Part shown: one piece after another, positions 1-5,212 of the stretch
How positions within the stretch are numbered: the stretch's first letter is position 1
How the letters are laid out: every line of letters starts with the position of its first letter
From: an uncultured Methanobrevibacter sp.
GTDB lineage: Archaea; Methanobacteriota; Methanobacteria; Methanobacteriales; Methanobacteriaceae
Assembly: GCA_905235495.1 (NCBI GenBank)
Contig: CAJOMK010000072.1
Span: forward strand, 1 to 6,732
Direction of reading: 5' to 3'
Length of the DNA stretch: 6,732 nucleotides
Program-made: the position numbers and the translations under genes
The notes under the pieces: model-generated
The model's database searches: none
Told to the model about the DNA's origin: nothing
Seen by the model: only the letters and a program-made list of their open reading frames with translations

Positions 1-827
1 CTGTTGTTATGATTTCAGCATTATTGATGAACCCTAATTATACAATTCCAGAATTTACAACTCCTGGGCTTTATTTAACTACCAAATCCATTTTCCCATT
101 CTTGTTTGTAACAATTGCATGTGGTGCAATTTCTGGTTTCCATTCATCCCAATCTCCAATCGTTGCAAGATGCATGGAAAATGAAAAGGATATGCGTTTG
201 GTATTTTATGGTGCAATGGTTGTAGAAGGTATACTTGCATTGATTTGGGCAGCTATTGCCATGGCATTCTTCCATGGACAACCCCAATTGGCTGTTATCT
301 ATGGTGCTACACCTGCTGTTGGTGTAAATGAAATAGCTACAACATTGGTTGGCCCTATTGGTTTGGTCCTTACCATCATTGGTGTTGTAATATGTCCAAT
401 CACCACGGGGGATACCGCGTTACGTGCTGCTAGAATAACTGTAGCAGACGGATTTAAATTGAATCAAAGGGCCTTAATCTCAAGGGTGAAGATAGCATTG
501 CCTTTATTTATCCTATCATTTGCATTAACATTCGTTGATTTTTCATTGATTTGGAGATATATGGCTTGGGCTCAATTGTTCATAGCTGTAGCAGTTCTGT
601 TAGCTGCAACTGTCTGTCTGATTGAAAATAAAAAGCATTTTATAATCACATTCGTTCCAGCTATTGTATGTTTGGTGATAGCTATTGCATATATTCTACA
701 AGCTCCAGAAGGATTGAGATTAGATTCATTTGTAGCTAATCTGATTTCTGTAATTGTGGCTGCTATTTTTAGTGTGTACTTTATTTTCAAGTATAGAAAA
801 CCATCAAAGGATTTAAATGAAGCTTGA
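1..827 (+). CDS. cstA: CstA-family transporter, C-terminal part (5' end outside window)
   Basis: This is the C-terminal ~274 residues of a carbon-starvation protein A family membrane transporter. Family members import peptides or small carboxylates such as pyruvate; the substrate here is unknown. The frame is open from base 3 with no stop upstream, so the ATG at 9 is internal and the true start is outside the window. Counting from that Met, the family signature FPFLFVTIACGAISGFH is at about residues 29-45 and ICPITTGDTALRAARI at about 128-143. Roughly seven hydrophobic segments follow (about 27-44, 65-88, 112-130, 162-179, 183-204, 210-230, 240-261), ending in a short basic tail. The sequence after GFH is SSQSPIVAR rather than the SSGTTPK seen in bacterial CstA/BtsT, which suggests the shorter anaerobe/archaeal subfamily. 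The stop codon lies in the loop of a terminator-like hairpin. Confidence 0.9.
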   Translation, partial: VVMISALLMNPNYTIPEFTTPGLYLTTKSIFPFLFVTIACGAISGFHSSQSPIVARCMENEKDMRLVFYGAMVVEGILALIWAAIAMAFFHGQPQLAVIYGATPAVGVNEIATTLVGPIGLVLTIIGVVICPITTGDTALRAARITVADGFKLNQRALISRVKIALPLFILSFALTFVDFSLIWRYMAWAQLFIAVAVLLAATVCLIENKKHFIITFVPAIVCLVIAIAYILQAPEGLRLDSFVANLISVIVAAIFSVYFIFKYRKPSKDLNEA

Positions 828-860
828 TTAAATCCTTTCCTTTTATTTTTTTCTTTTTCA
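806..860 (+). terminator. Hairpin plus T-run overlapping the end of cstA
   Basis: A perfect 11-bp inverted repeat, AAAGGATTTAA (806-816) and TTAAATCCTTT (828-838), encloses an 11-nt loop containing the cstA stop codon (825-827). It is followed by a pyrimidine/T-rich run to about 860. This resembles a factor-independent terminator, although archaeal termination depends mainly on the T-run itself. The left arm codes for the last residues of CstA, so coding and termination signals overlap. Confidence 0.6.
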
Positions 861-924
861 CGTGTGATTTTTTTTAACAAATTCAAATAATTTATTTTTC
901 TATTTTTTTAAATTGTGATGTCTT

Positions 925-932
925 TTTATATA
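925..932 (+). promoter_or_regulatory. TATA box for the candidate small RNA
   Basis: TTTATATA is an exact match to the archaeal box A consensus, inside TTTTTATATAA (923-933). Transcription would be expected to start about 25-30 bases downstream, around 952-959. That is just before the set of complementary segments at 960-1071. It is more than 240 bases from the next reading frame, so it fits a non-coding transcript or a very long leader better than an ordinary mRNA promoter. A short GTGAT (915-919) and ATCAC (939-943) pair flanks the box and could be an operator, but five bases is weak evidence. Confidence 0.5.
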
Positions 933-954
933 ATTTTAATCACTTTTTTGCTTT

Positions 955-1090
955 TTTTAAATTTGCGGAGTTTGTAAAAAAGTTTAGGCTTAAAATCATA
1001 ATATTAATTTTTACTTATAAAGAAATCTAATAAAATTATAATAAGCCTATGAAATTTTACAGTCTCAAATTGTGGTGTATTTTTAATTTT
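955..1090 (+). ncRNA. Candidate structured small RNA or structured leader
   Basis: No protein gene is visible between 828 and 1174, but several complementary segments nest in order. From outside in they are: 960-964 with 1067-1071; 968-979 with 1055-1066 (GAG/CTC and TGTAAAA/TTTTACA, with one U-U mismatch and one G-U); 985-992 with 1042-1049 (TAGGCTTA/TAAGCCTA, exact); and 1005-1011 with 1032-1038 (TAATTTT/AAAATTA). A 5-by-5 internal loop separates the second and third helices. A consensus TATA box sits about 30 bases upstream, and T-runs begin at about 1080. I do not recognise a known RNA family. The exact ends are guesses from the promoter and the T-run. It could instead be the 5' leader of the broken ferredoxin gene at 1175. 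Confidence 0.4.
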
Positions 1091-1127
1091 TTTTATTTAT
1101 TTTTATAATTTTTTTTGCTTTTTTTTT
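1080..1127 (+). terminator. T-rich run after the candidate small RNA
   Basis: Nearly uninterrupted T-tracts follow the candidate RNA, ending in T8-GC-T9 (1109-1127). Oligo-T on the non-template strand is the usual archaeal termination signal. The same T-GC-T arrangement recurs at 944-958 and 4392-4409. Confidence 0.45.
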
Positions 1128-1133
1128 AAATTC

Positions 1134-1153
1134 ATTAATAAAAACTTATTAAT
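1134..1153. repeat. 8-bp inverted repeat upstream of the ferredoxin remnant
   Basis: ATTAATAA (1134-1141) and TTATTAAT (1146-1153) are exact reverse complements around a 4-base spacer, ending 21 bases before the ATG at 1175. The position would suit an operator. All paired bases are A or T in an AT-rich region, so chance is a real possibility. Confidence 0.3.
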
Positions 1154-1174
1154 TTGTTTTTATAAAGTAAGTTT

Positions 1175-1425
1175 ATGGGACTATTTTCATTTTTTAAGAA
1201 GGATAAAGTTGAAGAAAAAAAGAAAGAAAAAGAAATTGAACAAGCTCATATCGAGATTAATAGAGAGAACTGTAAGGATGCCAAAGATGTGTTTCTGTCT
1301 GTCCTAACAATAGTTTTCTAATTGTAGATGGCAAATCCTCTCTAAGGGAAAGTTATATCTACAGAGACTGTAAGGTATGTGTTGCAGCTTGTCCAAATGA
1401 ATGTATAAATTTTGTTAGTTTTTGA
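1175..1425 (+). pseudogene. Small 2x[4Fe-4S] ferredoxin, broken by a one-base deletion
   Basis: From the ATG at 1175 the frame reads MGLFSFFKKDKVEEKK and continues through a charged stretch to INRENCK, then falls into nonsense and stops at 1319-1321. From GGA at 1276 another frame carries on the same protein: GCQRCVSVCPNNS, then DCKVCVAACPNECINFV, ending at the TGA at 1423-1425. Joining CK to GC recreates the ferredoxin motif CxxCxxCxxxCP exactly. One base is therefore missing at about 1274-1276 (AAGGA where AA[A/G]GGA is expected). Repaired, the protein would be 83 residues with a basic/acidic N-terminal extension. In the second cluster motif the first cysteine position is Tyr (TAC, 1360-1362), one transition away from Cys TGC. 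Small ferredoxins carry electrons in the cytoplasm. No strong ribosome binding site is visible before the ATG. A sequencing error could mimic the deletion. Confidence 0.8.
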
Positions 1426-1457
1426 TTATTTCATTTATAATTTCTAACATTATTATT

Positions 1458-1466
1458 TTTTATAAG
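1458..1466 (+). promoter_or_regulatory. Candidate TATA box for the HypE-related gene
   Basis: TTTTATAAG lies about 50 bases before the ATG at 1511. A start site about 25 bases downstream would leave a leader of roughly 20-25 bases, enough to include the GGTG ribosome binding site at 1502-1505. A second AT-rich candidate, AATTTATAAT at 1481-1490, is too close to leave such a leader. Confidence 0.4.
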
Positions 1467-1510
1467 ACTTAAAATTCAAAAATTTATAATTATTTCTAAA
1501 TGGTGTAAAC

Positions 1511-2884
1511 ATGGATATAGAAGGTTTTGTAAGAGGAAGGCTTACCAAAGGTGAAGATGAAGAAGAGCTTAAGTCTATCCTTGCAGAAAGAATAAGAGAA
1601 TTTAAGGACATTTCAGATGAACATTCAATATTGATGGCTGAAAGTGTCATTGATGAAGTCAAGACCACAATGGAGCTTAATAATACTGAAGATGAGTTCT
1701 TAAAAGACATCATAACTGTGCCAAAGGCAAATGTAGGCATGGGAAAGATGGGTGTAGGCTCCCGTGGTGCAGGTGACTTCTTTGTACACAGAAAGATTGC
1801 ACAGATTGTTAAAAGTACCAATGTTCAATCTGTAGTCGATCCAAATGCTCAGGATGATGGTGGTGTGGTTAGAGTTCCAGCACCTGGAGATGATGTTTAT
1901 GTAACAACTGCTGTTGATGGAATTCATTCAAGATTAAGTGAATATCCCTTTTTAGGCGGTTTTCATGTAACTAGAGCTACCTTAAGAGATGTTTGTGTAA
2001 TGGGAGCAGACCCAGTAGCAATTCTAAGCGATCTTCACTTGGCTGATGATGGTGATATAGGAAAATTGTTTGATTATACAGCAGGTGTATGCGCAGCATC
2101 TGAGCTTATTGATGTTCCTCTTGTTGCAGGAAGTACCTTACGTGTAGGTGGAGACATGGTTCTTGGTGACAGGTTAGTCAGCTGTGTTGGAAGTGTAGGT
2201 GTTTCACAGTATCCTCCAACTGCAAGAAAAGGAGCAACTGAAGGAGACATTATTCTTATGACTGAAGGTGCTGGTGGCGGAACAATCACTACAACAGCAC
2301 TCTATAACGGTTACTTTGATGTTGTATGGGATACAATGAACATCAGTTTTGTAAAAGCTTCCAAAGCATTGTTTGCAGCGGATCTTGTTAAGGATGTTCA
2401 TGCAATGACCGATGTAACCAATGGTGGCCTTAGAGGAGATGCTCATGAGATTTGTGAAACAACTGGTGTAGGATTGGAGTTCTATCATGACAAAATCAAA
2501 TCCACTGTAGCTCCAAACGTATTGAATATGCTTGAAGATTTGGATATTGATTCTTTAGGTGTTTCTACAGATTCCCTTATGCTTGTAGTTCCTCCAGAAA
2601 TTGCTGAAGATGTTAAAAAGGTAGTTTCTGATGTTGGAGTTTACATTACTGAAATCGGTGAGGTAAACGATAAGGGTTCCCCTATTCTCATGAAGGATGA
2701 TGGAACAGAAGAAACTTTAGTTCCTTTATTCAGGGAAGCTGCATACACTAAAATCAAAAAACTTGTTGGAGATACAACTCCAGAAGACTTTGAAATCATG
2801 AAGGAAAAAGTGCAAAAAGCAGCTGATGAGTCCATTAAGAAAAAAGAAAGAGTTATTGATTATATTTTATCAAATAATAAATGA
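1511..2884 (+). CDS. AIR synthase/HypE-superfamily protein of methanogens
   Basis: This 457-residue soluble protein has the PurM/HypE/SelD fold signatures. An N-terminal helical extension (about 1-70) is rich in Glu and Lys. The glycine-rich stretch GMGKMGVGSRGAGDFF (76-91) follows. The ATP-binding domain has PGDDVYVTTAVDG (125-137), where the paired Asp normally bind metal-ATP, and MGADPVAILSDLHL (164-177). GSTLRVGGDMV (207-217) and DVTNGGLRGDAHEI (301-314) match the conserved DVTxGGL motif of the C-terminal domain. HypE makes the cyano ligands of [NiFe] hydrogenase using a C-terminal PRIC cysteine. This protein ends ILSNNK with no cysteine, so it should not do HypE chemistry. Methanogens are known to carry HypE-related proteins of this type without a settled role. 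The ATG at 1511 is supported by GGTG at 1502-1505. The gene appears to be transcribed alone. Confidence 0.88.
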   Translation: MDIEGFVRGRLTKGEDEEELKSILAERIREFKDISDEHSILMAESVIDEVKTTMELNNTEDEFLKDIITVPKANVGMGKMGVGSRGAGDFFVHRKIAQIVKSTNVQSVVDPNAQDDGGVVRVPAPGDDVYVTTAVDGIHSRLSEYPFLGGFHVTRATLRDVCVMGADPVAILSDLHLADDGDIGKLFDYTAGVCAASELIDVPLVAGSTLRVGGDMVLGDRLVSCVGSVGVSQYPPTARKGATEGDIILMTEGAGGGTITTTALYNGYFDVVWDTMNISFVKASKALFAADLVKDVHAMTDVTNGGLRGDAHEICETTGVGLEFYHDKIKSTVAPNVLNMLEDLDIDSLGVSTDSLMLVVPPEIAEDVKKVVSDVGVYITEIGEVNDKGSPILMKDDGTEETLVPLFREAAYTKIKKLVGDTTPEDFEIMKEKVQKAADESIKKKERVIDYILSNNK

Positions 2885-2950
2885 TTATAATTATTTTAAT
2901 TATTTTAATTTAATTATTTTAATTATTTTTTAATTTTTATTTTTATAGAT
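2885..2950 (+). terminator. AT-only repetitive tail after the HypE-related gene
   Basis: The bases after the stop codon are almost entirely A and T, with TTATTTTAA-like units repeated several times (about 2891-2925), then T-runs to about 2945. The T-tracts are a plausible archaeal termination zone. No hairpin with G-C pairs is visible. Confidence 0.45.
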
Positions 2951-2969
2951 TTTTATTCAATTAAATTAA

Positions 2970-3012
2970 TTTATAAATGATTAAATACTAAATAATATTA
3001 TAATAAAATATA
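2970..3012 (+). promoter_or_regulatory. Candidate TATA boxes before the PPOX remnant
   Basis: Two archaeal box A candidates lie here: TTTATAAA at 2970-2977 and AAAATATA at 3005-3012. The second would place a start near 3035 and leave a leader of about 25 bases. Which one is used cannot be decided in such AT-rich DNA. Either would now drive the acyltransferase downstream as well. Confidence 0.3.
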
Positions 3013-3049
3013 CAATTTTATTTAATCAAAAAAATTAAATTATGCATTT

Positions 3050-3056
3050 AGGTGAT
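3050..3056 (+). promoter_or_regulatory. Strong ribosome binding site of the PPOX remnant
   Basis: AGGTGAT matches the archaeal anti-Shine-Dalgarno complement and stands 4 bases before the ATG at 3061. It is the best ribosome binding site I noticed in the window, and it still precedes a gene that has lost most of its body. Confidence 0.75.
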
Positions 3057-3060
3057 ATAA

Positions 3061-3282
3061 ATGACAGAAGGTGCAGAAAGAATAGATGAATTTATGAATG
3101 AAGCACAAGTATTTTTCTTAGCAACTGTTGATGGAGACAAACCAAAAAACAGACCTTTAGGTTTCCATCTTCTCAAGGAGGGTAAACTTTACTTTGGTGT
3201 AGGAAACCAGAAGGATGTCTACAAACAAATGGAAGCTAAATTCCATACTATTTATAAAAATTGTTTAGGGGATAAAAAATGA
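3061..3282 (+). pseudogene. Truncated PPOX-family (FMN-binding split barrel) gene
   Basis: The 73-residue frame begins like a pyridoxamine 5'-phosphate oxidase-related flavoprotein. AERIDEFMNEAQVFFLATVD (5-24) is the first helix and strand, KPKNRPLGFHLLKEGKLYFG (27-46) the next two strands, and NQKDVYKQMEA (49-59) the conserved helix. In this family the helix is normally followed by NPxVEI and another 60-80 residues of barrel that complete the FMN site and dimer interface. Here residues 60-73 (KFHTIYKNCLGDKK) are unrelated and the frame stops in the start codon of the acyltransferase. The break is near 3238-3240. No remnant of the missing half is visible after the acyltransferase, so the 3' half was deleted or replaced. 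The start codon and ribosome binding site are intact, so a short, probably non-functional peptide may still be made. Confidence 0.75.
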
Positions 3283-4343
3283 GTCAAGAAGTTACTAATG
3301 CAAAAAAGATTCACATATCTGAAACAAAAACAATAGCTATTTTATTGATTATATTTTATCATTGTATGTTGTTTTATGGGTCAGAAAGTGCTCATTGGCC
3401 ATTGAGTACAGGTATCAGTTCCCCTATGTTAATGCCCTTGATTTCATTGCTTAAGGTATGCTTAGTGCCGTCTTTAGTTTTATGTTCTGGATTTTTATTT
3501 CTTTTATCCACAAAAAATCATCCTCGCACTAAATTTGGGATGTTAAAAAATAGGGCTAAAAGATTAGTTTTGACTTATTTTATTTATGGTGCACTCTGGC
3601 TTGTTCCATTATACACTTTTTTCGATATACGAACTTGGTGCCGTCCTCTTCACATGGATTTTATAAGCGGCTTTATATTAATGGGTATAGGTGTTTTTAC
3701 AGACCATTTATGGTTTTTATGGCCATTGTTCTGGGTGTCATTGTTTTTCATAATTATAAGAAACCTTTTGGATGGAAAAAAATTAATTTTAGTTGGTGCT
3801 TTAACTATCCTGGCTGCAATATCTTTTGAATCAATCTTATCTGGCGTTAGCTATTATTGCATTCGTGAATCCGGACCATTTTTCATTATTTTTTATGCAG
3901 GAATTTTATTATATTATTTTAATGAAAATATAGAAAAATGGGATTCAAAAACATATTATATGATTGCATTAGGTTTATTGGGATTATTATTGCTCACTGA
4001 TTATTTTAATTTAGAAAGAAATGTCATTCATTATATTAAAGAGCTTTTTGGCGCATTATTGTTCTATTTCATATTTATGGGTTTTTCAAGAACTTCCTTT
4101 TCTGATAAACTTAACCAGTCAAGATTTTATAGGTTTTGTGAATCCCATTCCATTAACATTTATTTATTGGGCTGTCCATTTATGCAAATATATTTCCGAA
4201 TGATTTATCCTATAATTGGAACAAATGTACTTTTAACTGTTCTATGCCTTTGTATATTATCATATGTTTCAATATTCATTGTCGTTTGGGTTCAGGATAA
4301 ACTAAAAAAAGGATTGATCAATAAAATTCCAATTTCAAATTAA
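3279..4343 (+). CDS. Acyltransferase family 3 membrane protein (OafA/WecH-like)
   Basis: This 354-residue polytopic membrane protein matches the acyltransferase-3 family, which moves acetyl or other acyl groups onto sugars of cell-surface polymers or lipids across the membrane. The first hydrophobic segment holds the family's key His: ISETKTIAILLIIFYH, His28. SGFLF is at 70-74. NRAKRLVLTYFIY (91-103) fits the conserved basic RxxRL-PY loop, and DHLWFLWPLFW (142-152) is the characteristic motif. About ten hydrophobic segments can be seen, with a basic C-terminal tail (KLKKGLINK). The start is set by AGGGGAT at 3267-3273 and overlaps the stop of the PPOX remnant as ATGA, so it may be translationally coupled. 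TTTATAAA at 3251-3258 could be its own former promoter. It is rich in Phe, Ile, Tyr and Cys and is flanked by a broken gene, which suggests an acquired accessory gene. The acceptor is unknown; pseudomurein-associated or membrane glycans are possible. Confidence 0.88.
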   Translation: MSQEVTNAKKIHISETKTIAILLIIFYHCMLFYGSESAHWPLSTGISSPMLMPLISLLKVCLVPSLVLCSGFLFLLSTKNHPRTKFGMLKNRAKRLVLTYFIYGALWLVPLYTFFDIRTWCRPLHMDFISGFILMGIGVFTDHLWFLWPLFWVSLFFIIIRNLLDGKKLILVGALTILAAISFESILSGVSYYCIRESGPFFIIFYAGILLYYFNENIEKWDSKTYYMIALGLLGLLLLTDYFNLERNVIHYIKELFGALLFYFIFMGFSRTSFSDKLNQSRFYRFCESHSINIYLLGCPFMQIYFRMIYPIIGTNVLLTVLCLCILSYVSIFIVVWVQDKLKKGLINKIPISN

Positions 4344-4355
4344 AAACCATTAATA

Positions 4356-4409
4356 TTTTTCATTTTTGTTTTTTTTTTTTACTTTTTTTAGTTTTTTTGC
4401 TTTTTTTTT
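4356..4409 (+). terminator. T-run terminator after the acyltransferase
   Basis: A series of T-tracts follows the stop codon, including an unbroken T12 (4369-4380) and T7-GC-T9 (4392-4409). This is a strong archaeal-type termination zone. Confidence 0.6.
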
Positions 4410-4429
4410 AGTTTCATTATTGTTTTTCA

Positions 4430-4490
4430 TTTTGATTGTAATTTTTTATTTTGGTTGTAATTTTTTATTTTGGTTGTAATTTTTTATTTT
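4430..4490 (+). repeat. 19-bp tandem repeat, three copies plus a partial one
   Basis: The unit TTTTGGTTGTAATTTTTTA occurs at 4430-4448 (one G-to-A difference), 4449-4467 and 4468-4486, then breaks down after another TTTT. The copies touch without spacers and lie between the acyltransferase terminator and the promoter of the next gene. There is no internal symmetry suggesting an operator. It is probably a slippage-derived minisatellite whose copy number may vary between strains. Confidence 0.85.
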
Positions 4491-4582
4491 ATTTGAATTT
4501 TCCAATATTATTATTTTTCAATTTAACTAAATATTCTTATTTTAAATCAATATTAAAATCATTTAAGTGCTCTAAAAATCTT

Positions 4583-4590
4583 TTTATATG
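4583..4590 (+). promoter_or_regulatory. TATA box for the pilin-like gene
   Basis: TTTATATG, preceded by more T, lies about 50 bases before the ATG at 4634. A start site near 4610-4613 would leave a leader of about 22 bases containing a weak ribosome binding site, GTGA at 4626-4629. The spacing is the usual one for a single-gene archaeal transcript. Confidence 0.5.
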
Positions 4591-4633
4591 ATAAAATCAA
4601 ATATAAATTTAAAAAGATTATTTATGTGAGTTT

Positions 4634-5089
4634 ATGATTGATTTAATTAAAGATAACAGGGAATTTGTATCATTAATTGATATGATGCTTTCCATCTTCA
4701 TATTGCTTATGGTTCTAATGGCATTTAATATGGTGGCAGATATTGAAATTCCATCATTATCTGAAGAAAGCAATGATTTTAAAACAAGTCAGGACATTAT
4801 GGAAATCATGTCTTCCAAGATTGATGGCAGAGATTATAGTTTGATTGAAAGAATATCATTTATTTTATCCAGCAATAACGATTCTGCATCCTCTAAAAGA
4901 GAAGTTAAATCAGTATTGGATGATTTCTTTTCACAGTATTTGGATGATGATTATAATTATGCATTTGTGGAGACCAATCATTTGAATGGGGAAGCATTAT
5001 CTTCCAATGGAGACTATGAAAGTTCAGAGCGAGTCAATGTAGCTATTAGAAACTATGGAAATTACTCCTATAAATTATACTTGTTTTAA
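4634..5089 (+). CDS. Small membrane-anchored, pilin-like protein of unknown function
   Basis: I do not recognise a named family. The 151-residue protein starts with a short charged head (MIDLIKDNREF), then a single hydrophobic segment (about 12-34, FVSLIDMMLSIFILLMVLMA). A long acidic, Ser/Asn/Asp-rich hydrophilic part follows, ending in an aromatic strand-like tail (NYGNYSYKLYLF). A charged head, then Ser, Asp and one helix at the extreme N-terminus is the architecture of archaeal type IV pilin-like (class III signal) proteins. However, the methanogen motif QxSxExxxL is only partly met: FVSLIDMML keeps Ser and Leu, with Phe for Gln and Asp shifted one place from Glu. It is most likely an exported protein anchored by its N-terminal helix, with about 115 residues outside. 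It has its own promoter and no close partner gene. The start is the only ATG that precedes the hydrophobic segment and fits the promoter spacing. Confidence 0.7.
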   Translation: MIDLIKDNREFVSLIDMMLSIFILLMVLMAFNMVADIEIPSLSEESNDFKTSQDIMEIMSSKIDGRDYSLIERISFILSSNNDSASSKREVKSVLDDFFSQYLDDDYNYAFVETNHLNGEALSSNGDYESSERVNVAIRNYGNYSYKLYLF

Positions 5090-5125
5090 TTCATTCCATT
5101 TCTCTTTTAATTATTCAAGCCAAGA

Positions 5126-5133
5126 TTTATATA
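5126..5133 (+). promoter_or_regulatory. TATA box for tRNA-Arg
   Basis: TTTATATA is an exact archaeal box A, flanked by CCAA (5120-5123) and TTGG (5134-5137). It is about 80 bases before the tRNA, implying a leader of some 50-60 bases to be removed by RNase P. TTATAATA near 5159 is a closer but poorer alternative. Confidence 0.5.
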
Positions 5134-5183
5134 TTGGAATATACTAATATAATTATGTTATAATAGTACCTTACTTGTTTTAG

Positions 5184-5201
5184 ACTATTTTTACTATTTT
5201 T
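5184..5201 (+). repeat. Tandem ACTATTTTT repeat before tRNA-Arg
   Basis: ACTATTTTT occurs twice in direct succession (5184-5192 and 5193-5201). The first copy is also the right arm of an inverted repeat with AATAGT at 5162-5167. It would lie in the 5' leader of the tRNA precursor if the TATA box at 5126 is used. The element is short and may be chance. Confidence 0.4.
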
Positions 5202-5212
5202 CATTTGTTCCT

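Noticed and set aside
572..886. Minus-strand 104-codon frame over the end of cstA
   Set aside because: It is antisense to the conserved transporter, its N-terminal Lys-rich part comes only from the T-rich terminator read backwards, and no family resemblance is visible.
914..921. C box of a C/D guide RNA (TGTGATGT)
   Set aside because: It only approximates RTGATGA and no suitably spaced CTGA D box or C'/D' pair follows.
1271..1281. Programmed -1 ribosomal frameshift to make the full ferredoxin
   Set aside because: Reading G1276 twice would give the correct protein, but there is no slippery heptamer and no obvious downstream stimulatory structure; a simple deletion or sequencing error is more likely.
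1175..1321. Stand-alone 48-residue protein
   Set aside because: Its last residues after NCK are nonsense, and the ferredoxin motif continues in the neighbouring frame, so it is the front half of a broken gene.
1453..1821. Minus-strand 122-codon frame over the start of the HypE-related gene
   Set aside because: It lies antisense to a gene with clear family motifs, has no recognisable domain or ribosome binding site, and has low-complexity Ser-rich composition typical of a shadow frame.
3251..3258. TTTATAAA as the current promoter of the acyltransferase
   Set aside because: It would start transcription at about the ATG and exclude the good ribosome binding site at 3267-3273; it is kept only as a possible relic in that gene's entry.
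3635..3829. Plus-strand 64-codon frame inside the acyltransferase
   Set aside because: It is out of frame within a gene that has conserved motifs on both sides of it, and has no ribosome binding site of its own.
4430..4490. CRISPR array
   Set aside because: The three 19-bp units are directly adjacent, with no spacers, and no cas gene is present.
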